This document shows positions 17,273-23,347 of a stretch of 30,037 nt of DNA, in pieces. Each line of letters starts with the position of its first letter. Position 1 is the stretch's first letter. The stretch comes from Tepidimonas sp. (GTDB taxonomy: Bacteria; Pseudomonadota; Gammaproteobacteria; Burkholderiales; Burkholderiaceae_C): assembly GCA_025054905.1 (NCBI GenBank), contig JANWZF010000335.1:1-30037 (forward strand). The letters are read 5' to 3'. Both the position numbers and the translations under genes were made by a program. Under the pieces are notes generated by a model. The model searched no databases. It saw nothing but the letters and a program-made list of their open reading frames with translations, and was not told the DNA's origin.

Positions 17273-18595
17273 TCAGGCTTTGATGGAAAAGCTGTCGGCG
17301 TAGCGCGCCGGGTCCTTGCCGTCCCAGACCACACCGTCGATCAGTCGGCTGCTGCGCAGATCGCTTTTGGGGACATTGACCTTGAGCTGACTGGCGGCCT
17401 GGCGATACAGCTCGGTCTGGTTGATGTCGCGGGCCACTTGCAGGTAGTTGGGGTGTTCCTTGAGCAGGCCCCAGCGTTTGTGCTGGGTCAAAAACCACAT
17501 GCCGTCCGACAGGTAGGGATAGTTGACGGCGCCGTCGGCGAAAAACTTCATGTGGTTGGGGTCGTCCCAGGTGCGGCCCAGGCCATTCTGATAGCGTCCA
17601 AGGATGCGCTGATTGATGGCCTCGACACTGGTGTTGACGTAAGCCTTGTCGGCGATCGTCTCGGCCATTTTGAGTTTGTTTTGCAGGCTGCTGTCGATCC
17701 AGCGGCCCGCTTCCAGCACCGCCATGATGGCGGCGCGGCAGGTGTTGGGGTATTGGCGGACAAAGTCACTGGTTGTGCCCAGCACTTTTTCGGGGTGGTC
17801 TTTCCAGATGTCCTGGGTGGTGGCCACCGTGATGCCGATGCCGTCCATGATGGCGCGGTGATTCCACGGTTCGCCCACGCAATAGCCATCCATGTTGCCC
17901 ACGCGCATGTTGGCCACCATCTGGGGAGGTGGAACGGTGATGACCTTGGCGTCCCTGAGCGGGTGCACGCCCAGTGTGGCCAGCCAGTAATAGAGCCACA
18001 TGGCGTGCGTGCCGGTCGGGAAGGTTTGCGCAAATGTGTAGTCACGCTTGTCGGTGGCCATTGCTTTGGCCAGGCTGGGGCCATCCACCACGCCTTGATC
18101 GGCCAGCTTTTTGCTCAGCGTGATGGCCTGTCCATTCTGGTTCAGGGTCATCAGGATGGCCATGGATCGTCTGGGTCCGCCGACCCCCAAATGGACGCCG
18201 TAGATCAGGCCATACAAAACATGCGCCATGTCGAGGTCGCCATTGACGAGTTTGTCGCGGACCCCAGCCCAGGAAGCTTCTTTCGAGAGCACAAACTTGA
18301 CGCCGTATTTCTGGTCGAACCCCAGCACGCTGGCCATGACGACGCTGGCGCAATCGGTCAGCGGGATGAAGCCGATCTTGACTTCCTTTTTTTCGGGCGC
18401 ATCCGATCCGGCAGCCCAAACGCCGTGGTGACCCAAAGTGCCGAAGAGTGCCCCCGTTCCCAGCGCTGCGGCTTGGCGTAACAGGTGGCGTCGGGTGGTG
18501 GCGGGTCGTTCAGGCTCGACGGATGTCGTATCGACGGCTTGGTGAACTCGGGTTGCCTTGGATTCTCGGGGTGGAGAGGGGAGTCGAGCTTTCAT
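17273..18595 (-). CDS. nrtA: Nitrate ABC transporter, substrate-binding protein (NrtA)
   Basis: A 440-residue periplasmic nitrate-binding protein of the NrtA/SsuA-like family. The N-terminus carries a twin-arginine motif (TTRRHLLRQ, Arg35-Arg36) and a hydrophobic stretch ending near VWAAG at 59-63, so export by Tat in folded form is likely. The mature part starts with EVKIGFIPLTDCASVVMA and includes the family's GEPWNHRAIMDGIGITV and YPYLSDGMWFLTQ blocks. The ATG at 18595 has AGGAGG five bases upstream. It is the first gene of the operon and is preceded by the leader with antiterminator hairpins and terminator, so its expression is expected to need NtrC activation and NasR antitermination. 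Confidence 0.94.
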   Translation of the reverse strand: MKARLPSPPRESKATRVHQAVDTTSVEPERPATTRRHLLRQAAALGTGALFGTLGHHGVWAAGSDAPEKKEVKIGFIPLTDCASVVMASVLGFDQKYGVKFVLSKEASWAGVRDKLVNGDLDMAHVLYGLIYGVHLGVGGPRRSMAILMTLNQNGQAITLSKKLADQGVVDGPSLAKAMATDKRDYTFAQTFPTGTHAMWLYYWLATLGVHPLRDAKVITVPPPQMVANMRVGNMDGYCVGEPWNHRAIMDGIGITVATTQDIWKDHPEKVLGTTSDFVRQYPNTCRAAIMAVLEAGRWIDSSLQNKLKMAETIADKAYVNTSVEAINQRILGRYQNGLGRTWDDPNHMKFFADGAVNYPYLSDGMWFLTQHKRWGLLKEHPNYLQVARDINQTELYRQAASQLKVNVPKSDLRSSRLIDGVVWDGKDPARYADSFSIKA

Positions 18596-18624
18596 CGGGA
18601 CCTCCTGCGAGCACAACGTCCAAC

Positions 18625-18678
18625 AAAAAGGCGTCCTCGCGCAGGCGGTCTGCTGCCAGCCGCATGCGGGAGGACGCC
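18625..18678 (-). terminator. Leader terminator (attenuator) of the nitrate operon
   Basis: On the minus strand GGCGTCCTC (18678-18670) pairs perfectly with GAGGACGCC (18638-18630), followed directly by TTTTT (18629-18625). The stem can extend by CGCA/TGCG past one C-C mismatch, and the intervening bases can fold further through GCGG/CCGC. It lies 30 bases before the nrtA start. Its first eight bases are also the 3' half of hairpin P2, so the two structures exclude each other. Confidence 0.93.
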
Positions 18679-18718
18679 GTTGTCCTGTGCGGGGTATCCG
18701 CCGCCGTTGACGGTACCC
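18671..18718 (-). promoter_or_regulatory. Two-hairpin ANTAR antiterminator (P1 and P2)
   Basis: Read on the minus strand. P1 (18718-18692): GGGTA and CCGTC pair with GGCGG and TACCC around an AACGGC hexaloop (18708-18703), with one bulged A and one T-G pair. P2 (18686-18671): AGGAC/GTCCT around an identical AACGGC hexaloop (18681-18676). Five bases separate them. Adenine at loop position 1 and guanine at position 4 are the hallmark of RNA sites bound by ANTAR-domain antiterminators. P2 uses the 5' arm of the terminator, so stabilising P2 would prevent termination. The cognate protein, NasR, is encoded just upstream. Confidence 0.92.
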
Positions 18719-18734
18719 TGCGTGCAGTCAAGCA

Positions 18735-18751
18735 AGCATGAACCGTGCCAA
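18735..18751 (-). promoter_or_regulatory. Sigma-54 promoter of the nitrate operon
   Basis: On the minus strand TTGGCACGGTTCATGCT matches the -24/-12 consensus: TGGCACG at -24, the invariant GG (18749-18748) and GC (18737-18736) at the required 12-base offset; only the first T of the -12 TTGC is replaced by A. Transcription would start near 18724, six bases before hairpin P1, so the leader RNA would begin almost directly with the antiterminator. Confidence 0.85.
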
Positions 18752-18767
18752 CTTCACCTTTGGCACG
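18744..18767. repeat. Inverted repeat overlapping the -24 promoter element
   Basis: Perfect eight-base arms CGTGCCAA and TTGGCACG are separated by eight bases. One arm is the -24 element of the sigma-54 promoter. The mirrored arm does not give a second promoter, because its GC would lie at the wrong spacing. It may be an operator for a protein that competes with polymerase, or chance. Confidence 0.6.
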
Positions 18768-18773
18768 CATCCG

Positions 18774-18801
18774 CACGGGCGACGGGGCCCCGTTGCCCGT
18801 G
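18774..18801. repeat. 28-base near-perfect palindrome upstream of the promoter
   Basis: Fourteen-base arms CACGGGCGACGGGG and CCCCGTTGCCCGTG meet with no spacer and differ from perfect symmetry at a single pair (G opposite T). It lies about 50-77 bases before the predicted transcription start, between the NtrC site and the sigma-54 promoter. There is no T-run, so it is not a standard terminator for nasR. Confidence 0.75.
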
Positions 18802-18870
18802 GATCCGTAGGCTGGGGGGCAATCGGGGGGCGCCGTGCAGGTGGCACTTGGGGGAGGGCGGGCTGGTCGT

Positions 18871-18885
18871 GCACCCTTCTGGTGC
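18871..18885. promoter_or_regulatory. NtrC (NR-I) binding site, perfect dyad
   Basis: GCACC-N5-GGTGC is exactly the NtrC consensus core. Its centre is about 154 bases upstream of the predicted sigma-54 start, a normal distance for an enhancer that works by DNA looping. No second site of the same quality was seen in the gap. Confidence 0.8.
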
Positions 18886-18930
18886 GACGATGTGACGTTT
18901 CTGGCGCGGTGGCGCGCAACTTTGGGGCTG

Positions 18931-20241
18931 TCAAGATCGGGGTGTTGCCAGCAGCTCCGCGGCGGACAACACCGCCTGTGCGACTTCTACCATCCGGCGA
19001 CCCTGGTTCATGGCCAATTGACGCAGACGGCGATGAGCCTGCTCTTCATTGAGTCCGTGGTGCGCCATCAACAAACCTTTGGCGCGCTCGATGACACGAC
19101 GCTCTTGCAAGTTGAGGCGTACCTGCTCGAGTTCCGCGCTGAGTTGCTGAAGCTGTCGCGCCTGTTCATGAATGACTTCCAGCACGTGGCTGCTGGTATC
19201 GCCAGGCCAAGCACGCGCGGTCTCCGAAGCGCCCCAGGCCGTGGACCGATCGGTCGCAAAGAAGGCTGGTGGCCCATCCTGTGTCCCCTTGGCGTGGACT
19301 GTGGATGGGTCTTCCAGTGAGTTCAGCGCCTCGTCAGCGCGTTGGCTCTTGTGTTCGATCAAGGCCCGAAGCTGCTGCAGCAGGCGTTCTTCCAGCACCC
19401 GCAGCATGTCGATGCGAGCCGTGCAGGCGGCAAACCACGGGGCGCTCCATCCGTTGTCGAGCGCGGCAGCAGGCGATGTCGTGGTCAAATGCTGCCGCAG
19501 CCGCTCGAAAGTGGCAAAGTCGGGCTGCTGGGGCATGGCAGTCAGCGCCGAGGCGAGCTCGCGACAGACGAGGGCGGCGGCCACTTCCAGACTGCGCTGC
19601 TGGGCTTCGATCAAATGCAGCAGCTGATGCTGCTCCTCAGCGCTGATCGATCCGCGCGCGAAGGCAACGGCGCCGGCGGCCCGTTCTTGGCCGGCCAGCT
19701 CTTTGCCGTGCGACAGATGGTAGAGCGCAACCAGGCTGCGGGAGATGTCCGGATCTTGTGCTGCATCGGCGGCCTCGAACACCATCGACAGCAAAGCTTG
19801 GATCAGCCGGATGTAAGCCGTTGTCGCCTCGGTCGGCGCGCAGCGCCTTTGTTGCACCTGCTGACGCAGCCAAGGCAGGGCTTGCAGGCCCTGAAGCGCC
19901 AGCGCAATGTCCGTCAGCAGGCGAGCGCGCTGCAGGCCTGGCTGCGTGATGCTTTCCCATCGTTGCAGCTCGTCTTCCAAGGCGGCCTGTGCCGCATCGG
20001 TGACGCGAATCTGGTCTTGGACTGCCGTCAGCCATTCGGTGCCCGAACAGCCCAAGTGCAGGTTAGACAGTCCCCGCTCTCGCTGCAGTTGATGCACCAA
20101 AGCCGTCGTGACATGCAGCAGGCGGACGGTCTGAGCGAGCTGGCGAAGCTCCATCGCCAATGCGCGGCGGGCCTGGCGCACCCAACGCAAAGCTTTGTCC
20201 ATGCCCATCCCCAAGCAAGATTGGTACCAGGCAGCCATCAT
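18931..20241 (-). CDS. nasR: Nitrate-sensing ANTAR antiterminator (NasR)
   Basis: A 436-residue cytoplasmic regulator. Residues about 30-300 are an all-helical NIT (nitrate- and nitrite-sensing) domain, recognised by LVHQLQRERGLSNLHL near the start. A linker and a short coiled coil (LQQLSAELEQVRLNLQ) lead into an ANTAR RNA-binding domain in the last 60 residues (RRVIERAKGLLMAHHGLNEE and LRQLAMNQGRRMVEVA). In Klebsiella, NasR binds nitrate and then leader RNA to allow read-through. The leader just downstream has matching hairpins. Start is uncertain: ATG at 20241 is used; ATGs at 20208 and 20202, or a GTG at 20256, are possible, none with a strong ribosome site. It is divergent from tsaD by only 24 bases. 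Confidence 0.9.
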   Translation of the reverse strand: MMAAWYQSCLGMGMDKALRWVRQARRALAMELRQLAQTVRLLHVTTALVHQLQRERGLSNLHLGCSGTEWLTAVQDQIRVTDAAQAALEDELQRWESITQPGLQRARLLTDIALALQGLQALPWLRQQVQQRRCAPTEATTAYIRLIQALLSMVFEAADAAQDPDISRSLVALYHLSHGKELAGQERAAGAVAFARGSISAEEQHQLLHLIEAQQRSLEVAAALVCRELASALTAMPQQPDFATFERLRQHLTTTSPAAALDNGWSAPWFAACTARIDMLRVLEERLLQQLRALIEHKSQRADEALNSLEDPSTVHAKGTQDGPPAFFATDRSTAWGASETARAWPGDTSSHVLEVIHEQARQLQQLSAELEQVRLNLQERRVIERAKGLLMAHHGLNEEQAHRRLRQLAMNQGRRMVEVAQAVLSAAELLATPRS

Positions 20242-20265
20242 GCGTACCCCGTACACTTGCGCCCC

Positions 20266-21309
20266 ATGTTGTTGCTGGGCATCGAGTCGTCATGCGACGA
20301 AACCGGGGTGGCGCTGGTGCAGGCGCAAGCGCAGGGCGTGCCCCGATTGAGGGGGGCGGCGCTGCATAGCCAGGTCGCCATGCACCGGGACTACGGTGGC
20401 GTGGTGCCGGAGCTGGCCAGCCGCGACCACATTCGGCGCGTGCTGCCGTTGATCGAGGACGTGCTGCAGCAGGCCGGGGTCACCTTGCACGAGGTGCAGG
20501 CGGTGGCCTACACGCGCGGGCCGGGGTTGGCAGGGGCGCTGCTGGTGGGGGCGGGTGTGGCCTGCGCGCTGGCGGCTGCGCTGCAGGTGCCGGCCTGGGG
20601 CGTGCATCATCTGGAGGGGCATCTGCTGTCGCCGTTTCTCAGCGCCGATCCCCCCGACTTTCCATTCGTGGCGCTGCTGGTGTCGGGGGGGCATACGCAG
20701 CTGATGCGCGTCGAGGGGGTGGGGCGCTACACGCTGCTGGGCGAGACTATTGACGATGCCGCGGGTGAGGCGTTCGACAAGGCCGCCAAGGTGCTGGGGT
20801 TGGGCTATCCGGGCGGCCCTGCTTTGGCACGGTTGGCCGAGCAGGGCGATGCGGCGGCGTTTGCGCTGCCGCGGCCGCTGTTGCACAGCGCCGATCTGGA
20901 TTTTTCGTTCGCAGGTCTGAAGACCGCTGTGTTGACCCAGGCACGGCGCCTGGGCGAGGCGCTGGCGCAGCGCCGCGCCGATTTGGCGGCCTCGACCCAG
21001 GCCGCCATCGTCGAAGTGCTGGTGCACAAGGCGCTGGCGGCGCTGCAGCGCACGGGTTTGAGGCGGCTGGTGGTGGCCGGTGGGGTAGGGGCCAACCGCC
21101 ATTTGCGCCAGCAGCTTGACGCTGCCTGCGCGCGCCGCGGCGTGCGCGTGCATTACCCCGAGCTTGCGTTGTGCACCGACAACGGCGCGATGATCGCGCT
21201 GGCTGCCGCGATGCGCTGGCAGGTGGGGGCCTGGCCGCCCTCGTCCCCATGGCCGGCGTTTGACGTCAAGCCCCGCTGGCCGCTGGAGGAGGTGGCGCTG
21301 GCGGGGTGA
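20266..21309 (+). CDS. tsaD: tRNA threonylcarbamoyladenosine transferase subunit (TsaD)
   Basis: A 347-residue member of the Kae1/TsaD/Gcp family that, with TsaB and TsaE, transfers the threonylcarbamoyl group to A37 of tRNAs reading ANN codons. It opens with LLGIESSCDETGVAL, carries the metal-binding HHLEGH motif near residue 120, then LLVSGGHTQL and DDAAGEAFDKAAKVLGLGYPGGP, and AGGVGANRHLR near the end. Length is normal. The open frame extends far upstream through the antisense of nasR, but the family's conserved start is the ATG at 20266. No Shine-Dalgarno is visible in the 24-base gap to nasR, so it may have a very short leader. Confidence 0.97.
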   Translation: MLLLGIESSCDETGVALVQAQAQGVPRLRGAALHSQVAMHRDYGGVVPELASRDHIRRVLPLIEDVLQQAGVTLHEVQAVAYTRGPGLAGALLVGAGVACALAAALQVPAWGVHHLEGHLLSPFLSADPPDFPFVALLVSGGHTQLMRVEGVGRYTLLGETIDDAAGEAFDKAAKVLGLGYPGGPALARLAEQGDAAAFALPRPLLHSADLDFSFAGLKTAVLTQARRLGEALAQRRADLAASTQAAIVEVLVHKALAALQRTGLRRLVVAGGVGANRHLRQQLDAACARRGVRVHYPELALCTDNGAMIALAAAMRWQVGAWPPSSPWPAFDVKPRWPLEEVALAG

Positions 21310-21364
21310 GACGGACGGGCAGCCATGCCGGGACGACAGGTGGGCACCGTAGCCGTAATTATGA

Positions 21365-21392
21365 ATTACAGAGGCGGATTTCCCGCTAGAAT
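21365..21392 (+). promoter_or_regulatory. Putative sigma-70 promoter before the substrate-binding protein
   Basis: TAGAAT at 21387-21392 is preceded at 16 bases by ATTACA (21365-21370). It is a plausible promoter in the 120-base gap after tsaD, located in a locally AT-rich patch. The -35 is weak. Confidence 0.45.
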
Positions 21393-21429
21393 GGCGCCCC
21401 ATCGCAACGACGTGAGGAAATCTCGACTC

Positions 21430-22755
21430 ATGAACCACGCAAGCTTCTCGGGTAGGGGGCGTCGCCGCACGCTAGCGGCGTTGTTGGGGAGCGCGGCGCT
21501 GGCGTCGCTGCCGCCGCTGGGGTGGGCGCGCGCCGCAGCCCCGATTCGCATCGCGCTGATCGAAGCGCTGTCGGGGCCGGTGGGCAACGCCGGCGAGGCG
21601 GTGTTTCGCAATCTGCTGTGGGCGTGCGAGCGGGTCAACGCCCGTGGTGGGGTGGATCTGGGCGGCGGTGTGCGCCGACCGCTGCAGATCGTGCGCTACG
21701 ACAGCAAGGGGCAGCCGCAGGAGGCGCTGTCGGCCCTGCAGTCGGCGCTGGACGATGGCATCACCGTGGTGGCGCAGGGCAATTCCTCAGCGGTGGCCGC
21801 GGCGTTGATCGAAGCGATCAACCGCCACAACGAGCGCGAACCGCAGCGCCAGGTGGTGTTTCTGAACTACGCCGCGGTCGATCCGGTGTTGACCAACGAG
21901 CGCTGCAGCTTCTGGCATTTCCGCTTTGATGCGCACGCCGACATGCGCATGGCGGCGTTGATGGGGGTGCTCAAGCAGGATGCCGACGTCAAAAGCGTCT
22001 ACCTCATCGGGCAGGACTACAGTTTTGGGCAGGCGGTGCTGCGCGAAGCACGGCGCCAGCTGGCCCAGCTGCGGCCCGAGGTGCGCATCGTCGGTGAGGA
22101 GCTGCACCCGCTGGCGCGCATCAAGGATTTTCTGCCGTACATGACCAAGATCAAGGCCAGCGGGGCGCAGGCGGTCATCACCGGCAACTGGGGCAACGAC
22201 CTGACCTTGCTGGTGCGCGCGGCACGCGAGCTTGGCTACGAAGGCAAGTTCTACACCTTCTACGGCAATGCACTGGGGGCTCCGGCGGCCATCGGTGAGG
22301 CCGGCGTCGGGCGCGTGCTGGCGGTGGCGGAGTGGTTTCCCAACGCGCCGGGGGAGGCCTCGCGCCAGCTGGTGGAAGCGTTCCGTCAGCGCTTTCCCAA
22401 CCCGGCCGACGATTACATCCACCTGCGCATGCAGCTGATGATCGAGGCGCTGGCGCAGGCGTTGGAACGCGCCGCGCGTACCGCTGGCACGGCAGGGCCG
22501 GGCGGCCTGCCGCCCGCAGCCGCTTTGGCGCGCGCGCTGGAGCAGGCCGATGTGAGCCTGGCCGGGCAGCGGCTGCGCATGCGTGCCGACGATCACCAGG
22601 CGCAACAGCCCCTGATGGTGGCGTTGATGGAGCGCCAGGGGGCCCCGGGCGTGCCGTTCGACGTGGAAGGTTCGGGCTATGGTTTTCGGGTCGTGCAGCG
22701 CATCGAGCCAGCGGCGGCCGAGCAGCCGCATACCTGCCGCATGGTGCGCTTCTGA
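21430..22755 (+). CDS. Branched-chain amino acid-type ABC substrate-binding protein
   Basis: A 441-residue periplasmic type I binding protein (LivJ/Peripla_BP_6-like). The N-terminus has an arginine-rich segment (RGRRRTLAALLGSAALASL) compatible with a Tat or Sec signal and likely cleavage near ARA-AAP at about residue 36. The mature part begins PIRIALIEALSGPVGNAGEAV, then GQDYSFGQAVLREARRQL near 193 and ITGNWGNDL near 252, all typical of the family. The ATG at 21430 is used although the frame opens at 21325, because the signal peptide starts here; GTGAGGAAA lies upstream at 21412-21420. No permease or ATPase gene is nearby, so its ligand and partners cannot be named from context. Confidence 0.85.
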   Translation: MNHASFSGRGRRRTLAALLGSAALASLPPLGWARAAAPIRIALIEALSGPVGNAGEAVFRNLLWACERVNARGGVDLGGGVRRPLQIVRYDSKGQPQEALSALQSALDDGITVVAQGNSSAVAAALIEAINRHNEREPQRQVVFLNYAAVDPVLTNERCSFWHFRFDAHADMRMAALMGVLKQDADVKSVYLIGQDYSFGQAVLREARRQLAQLRPEVRIVGEELHPLARIKDFLPYMTKIKASGAQAVITGNWGNDLTLLVRAARELGYEGKFYTFYGNALGAPAAIGEAGVGRVLAVAEWFPNAPGEASRQLVEAFRQRFPNPADDYIHLRMQLMIEALAQALERAARTAGTAGPGGLPPAAALARALEQADVSLAGQRLRMRADDHQAQQPLMVALMERQGAPGVPFDVEGSGYGFRVVQRIEPAAAEQPHTCRMVRF

Positions 22756-22775
22756 ACGTACCGGGCGGCGCCCGC

Positions 22776-22781
22776 TATAAT
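22776..22781 (+). promoter_or_regulatory. Putative -10 element of the rpsO promoter
   Basis: A perfect TATAAT lies in the gap between the binding-protein gene and rpsO, 87 bases before the start codon. The -35 region overlaps the end of the previous gene (around TGAACG) and is poor. Confidence 0.5.
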
Positions 22782-22868
22782 CGCCGATTGCCCCATCTGG
22801 GGCGCACGCAGGCGGTGGCCGTCACGGACGGCTGCGGCCTGTCGCAAGTCCAAAGGAGTTTTCGACCC

Positions 22869-23135
22869 ATGATCACGTCCGATATCAAAGCCAAGGTGAT
22901 CGCCGAGCATGCGCGCGGCGAGCGCGACACCGGCAGCCCCGAGGTTCAGGTGGCGTTGCTGACCGCGCGCATCAACGATCTGACGCCGCACTTCAAGACG
23001 CACGCCAAGGATCACCACGGCCGTCGCGGCCTGCTGAAGCTGGTCAGCCGCCGCCGCAAGCTGCTCGACTATCTGAAGGCCAAGGACGCCGACCGCTACG
23101 TCGCGCTGATCCAGAAGCTCGGTCTGCGCAAGTAA
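22869..23135 (+). CDS. rpsO: 30S ribosomal protein S15
   Basis: An 88-residue basic protein that binds the central domain of 16S rRNA and helps form the bridge to the 50S subunit. The sequence (GSPEVQVALLTARINDLTPH; KDHHGRRGLLKLVSRRRKLLDYL) is diagnostic and complete. The ATG at 22869 has AAGGAG at 22853-22858, ten bases upstream. The open frame continues upstream, but only this start matches S15. Followed by pnp, the classic rpsO-pnp pair. Confidence 0.98.
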   Translation: MITSDIKAKVIAEHARGERDTGSPEVQVALLTARINDLTPHFKTHAKDHHGRRGLLKLVSRRRKLLDYLKAKDADRYVALIQKLGLRK

Positions 23136-23177
23136 GATCGCACGGTCCGCACGGGTGTGCTGCCCGCCACCGCAAGC

Positions 23178-23215
23178 CGGCGCCCCGGGTCGATGACAGG
23201 CCCTGGGCGCCGTTT
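23178..23215 (+). terminator. Hairpin after rpsO, probable (partial) terminator
   Basis: CGGCGCCC and GGGTC pair with GGCCC and GGGCGCCG through one internal mismatch around a seven-base loop, followed by only TTT (23213-23215). The short T-run suggests incomplete termination, letting some transcripts pass into pnp. Confidence 0.6.
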
Positions 23216-23264
23216 GCCATGCGGACGAGTGTCGTTTTCCGTCGCCGCCAGAGCGAAGCTGTGT

Positions 23265-23303
23265 CATTCCAACGCCGGCCGCAGTCAGGCTGCCGCTGGA
23301 ATG
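23265..23303 (+). promoter_or_regulatory. Stem-loop in the pnp leader
   Basis: CATTCCA (23265-23271) pairs with TGGAATG (23297-23303); an inner GCAG/CTGC stem closes a TCAGG loop. It stands 44 bases before the pnp start. In E. coli a leader stem-loop in this position is cut by RNase III and lets PNPase repress its own mRNA; the similarity of position is seen, the function is inferred. Confidence 0.5.
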
Positions 23304-23347
23304 GCATCGTGTTCTGAGCGGGCGACCCCAACCCCAGGAGTTCAACG

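Larger units (their letters stand above)
18596..18930 (-). other. Regulatory intergenic region nasR-nrtA
   Basis: This 335-base gap has no convincing gene. On the minus strand it holds the NtrC dyad, a C-rich stretch (18811-18862, G-runs on the plus strand), the 28-base palindrome, the inverted repeat with sigma-54 promoter, the P1/P2 antiterminator, the leader terminator, and the nrtA ribosome site at 18606-18601. Each is listed separately. Confidence 0.9.

Noticed and set aside
18761..18776. Mirrored sigma-54 promoter on the plus strand from the other arm of the inverted repeat
   Set aside because: The GG and GC dinucleotides are 11 rather than 12 bases apart, a spacing that sigma-54 does not tolerate well.
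18841..18860. Second NtrC-like site (GTGC/GCAC halves near 18836-18847)
   Set aside because: The half-sites are in the wrong order for the GCACC-N5-GGTGC consensus.
18811..18862. Possible G-quadruplex on the plus strand (several runs of three to six G)
   Set aside because: Loop lengths are uneven (one of about 19 bases), and such runs are expected by chance in GC-rich DNA; no other sign of function.
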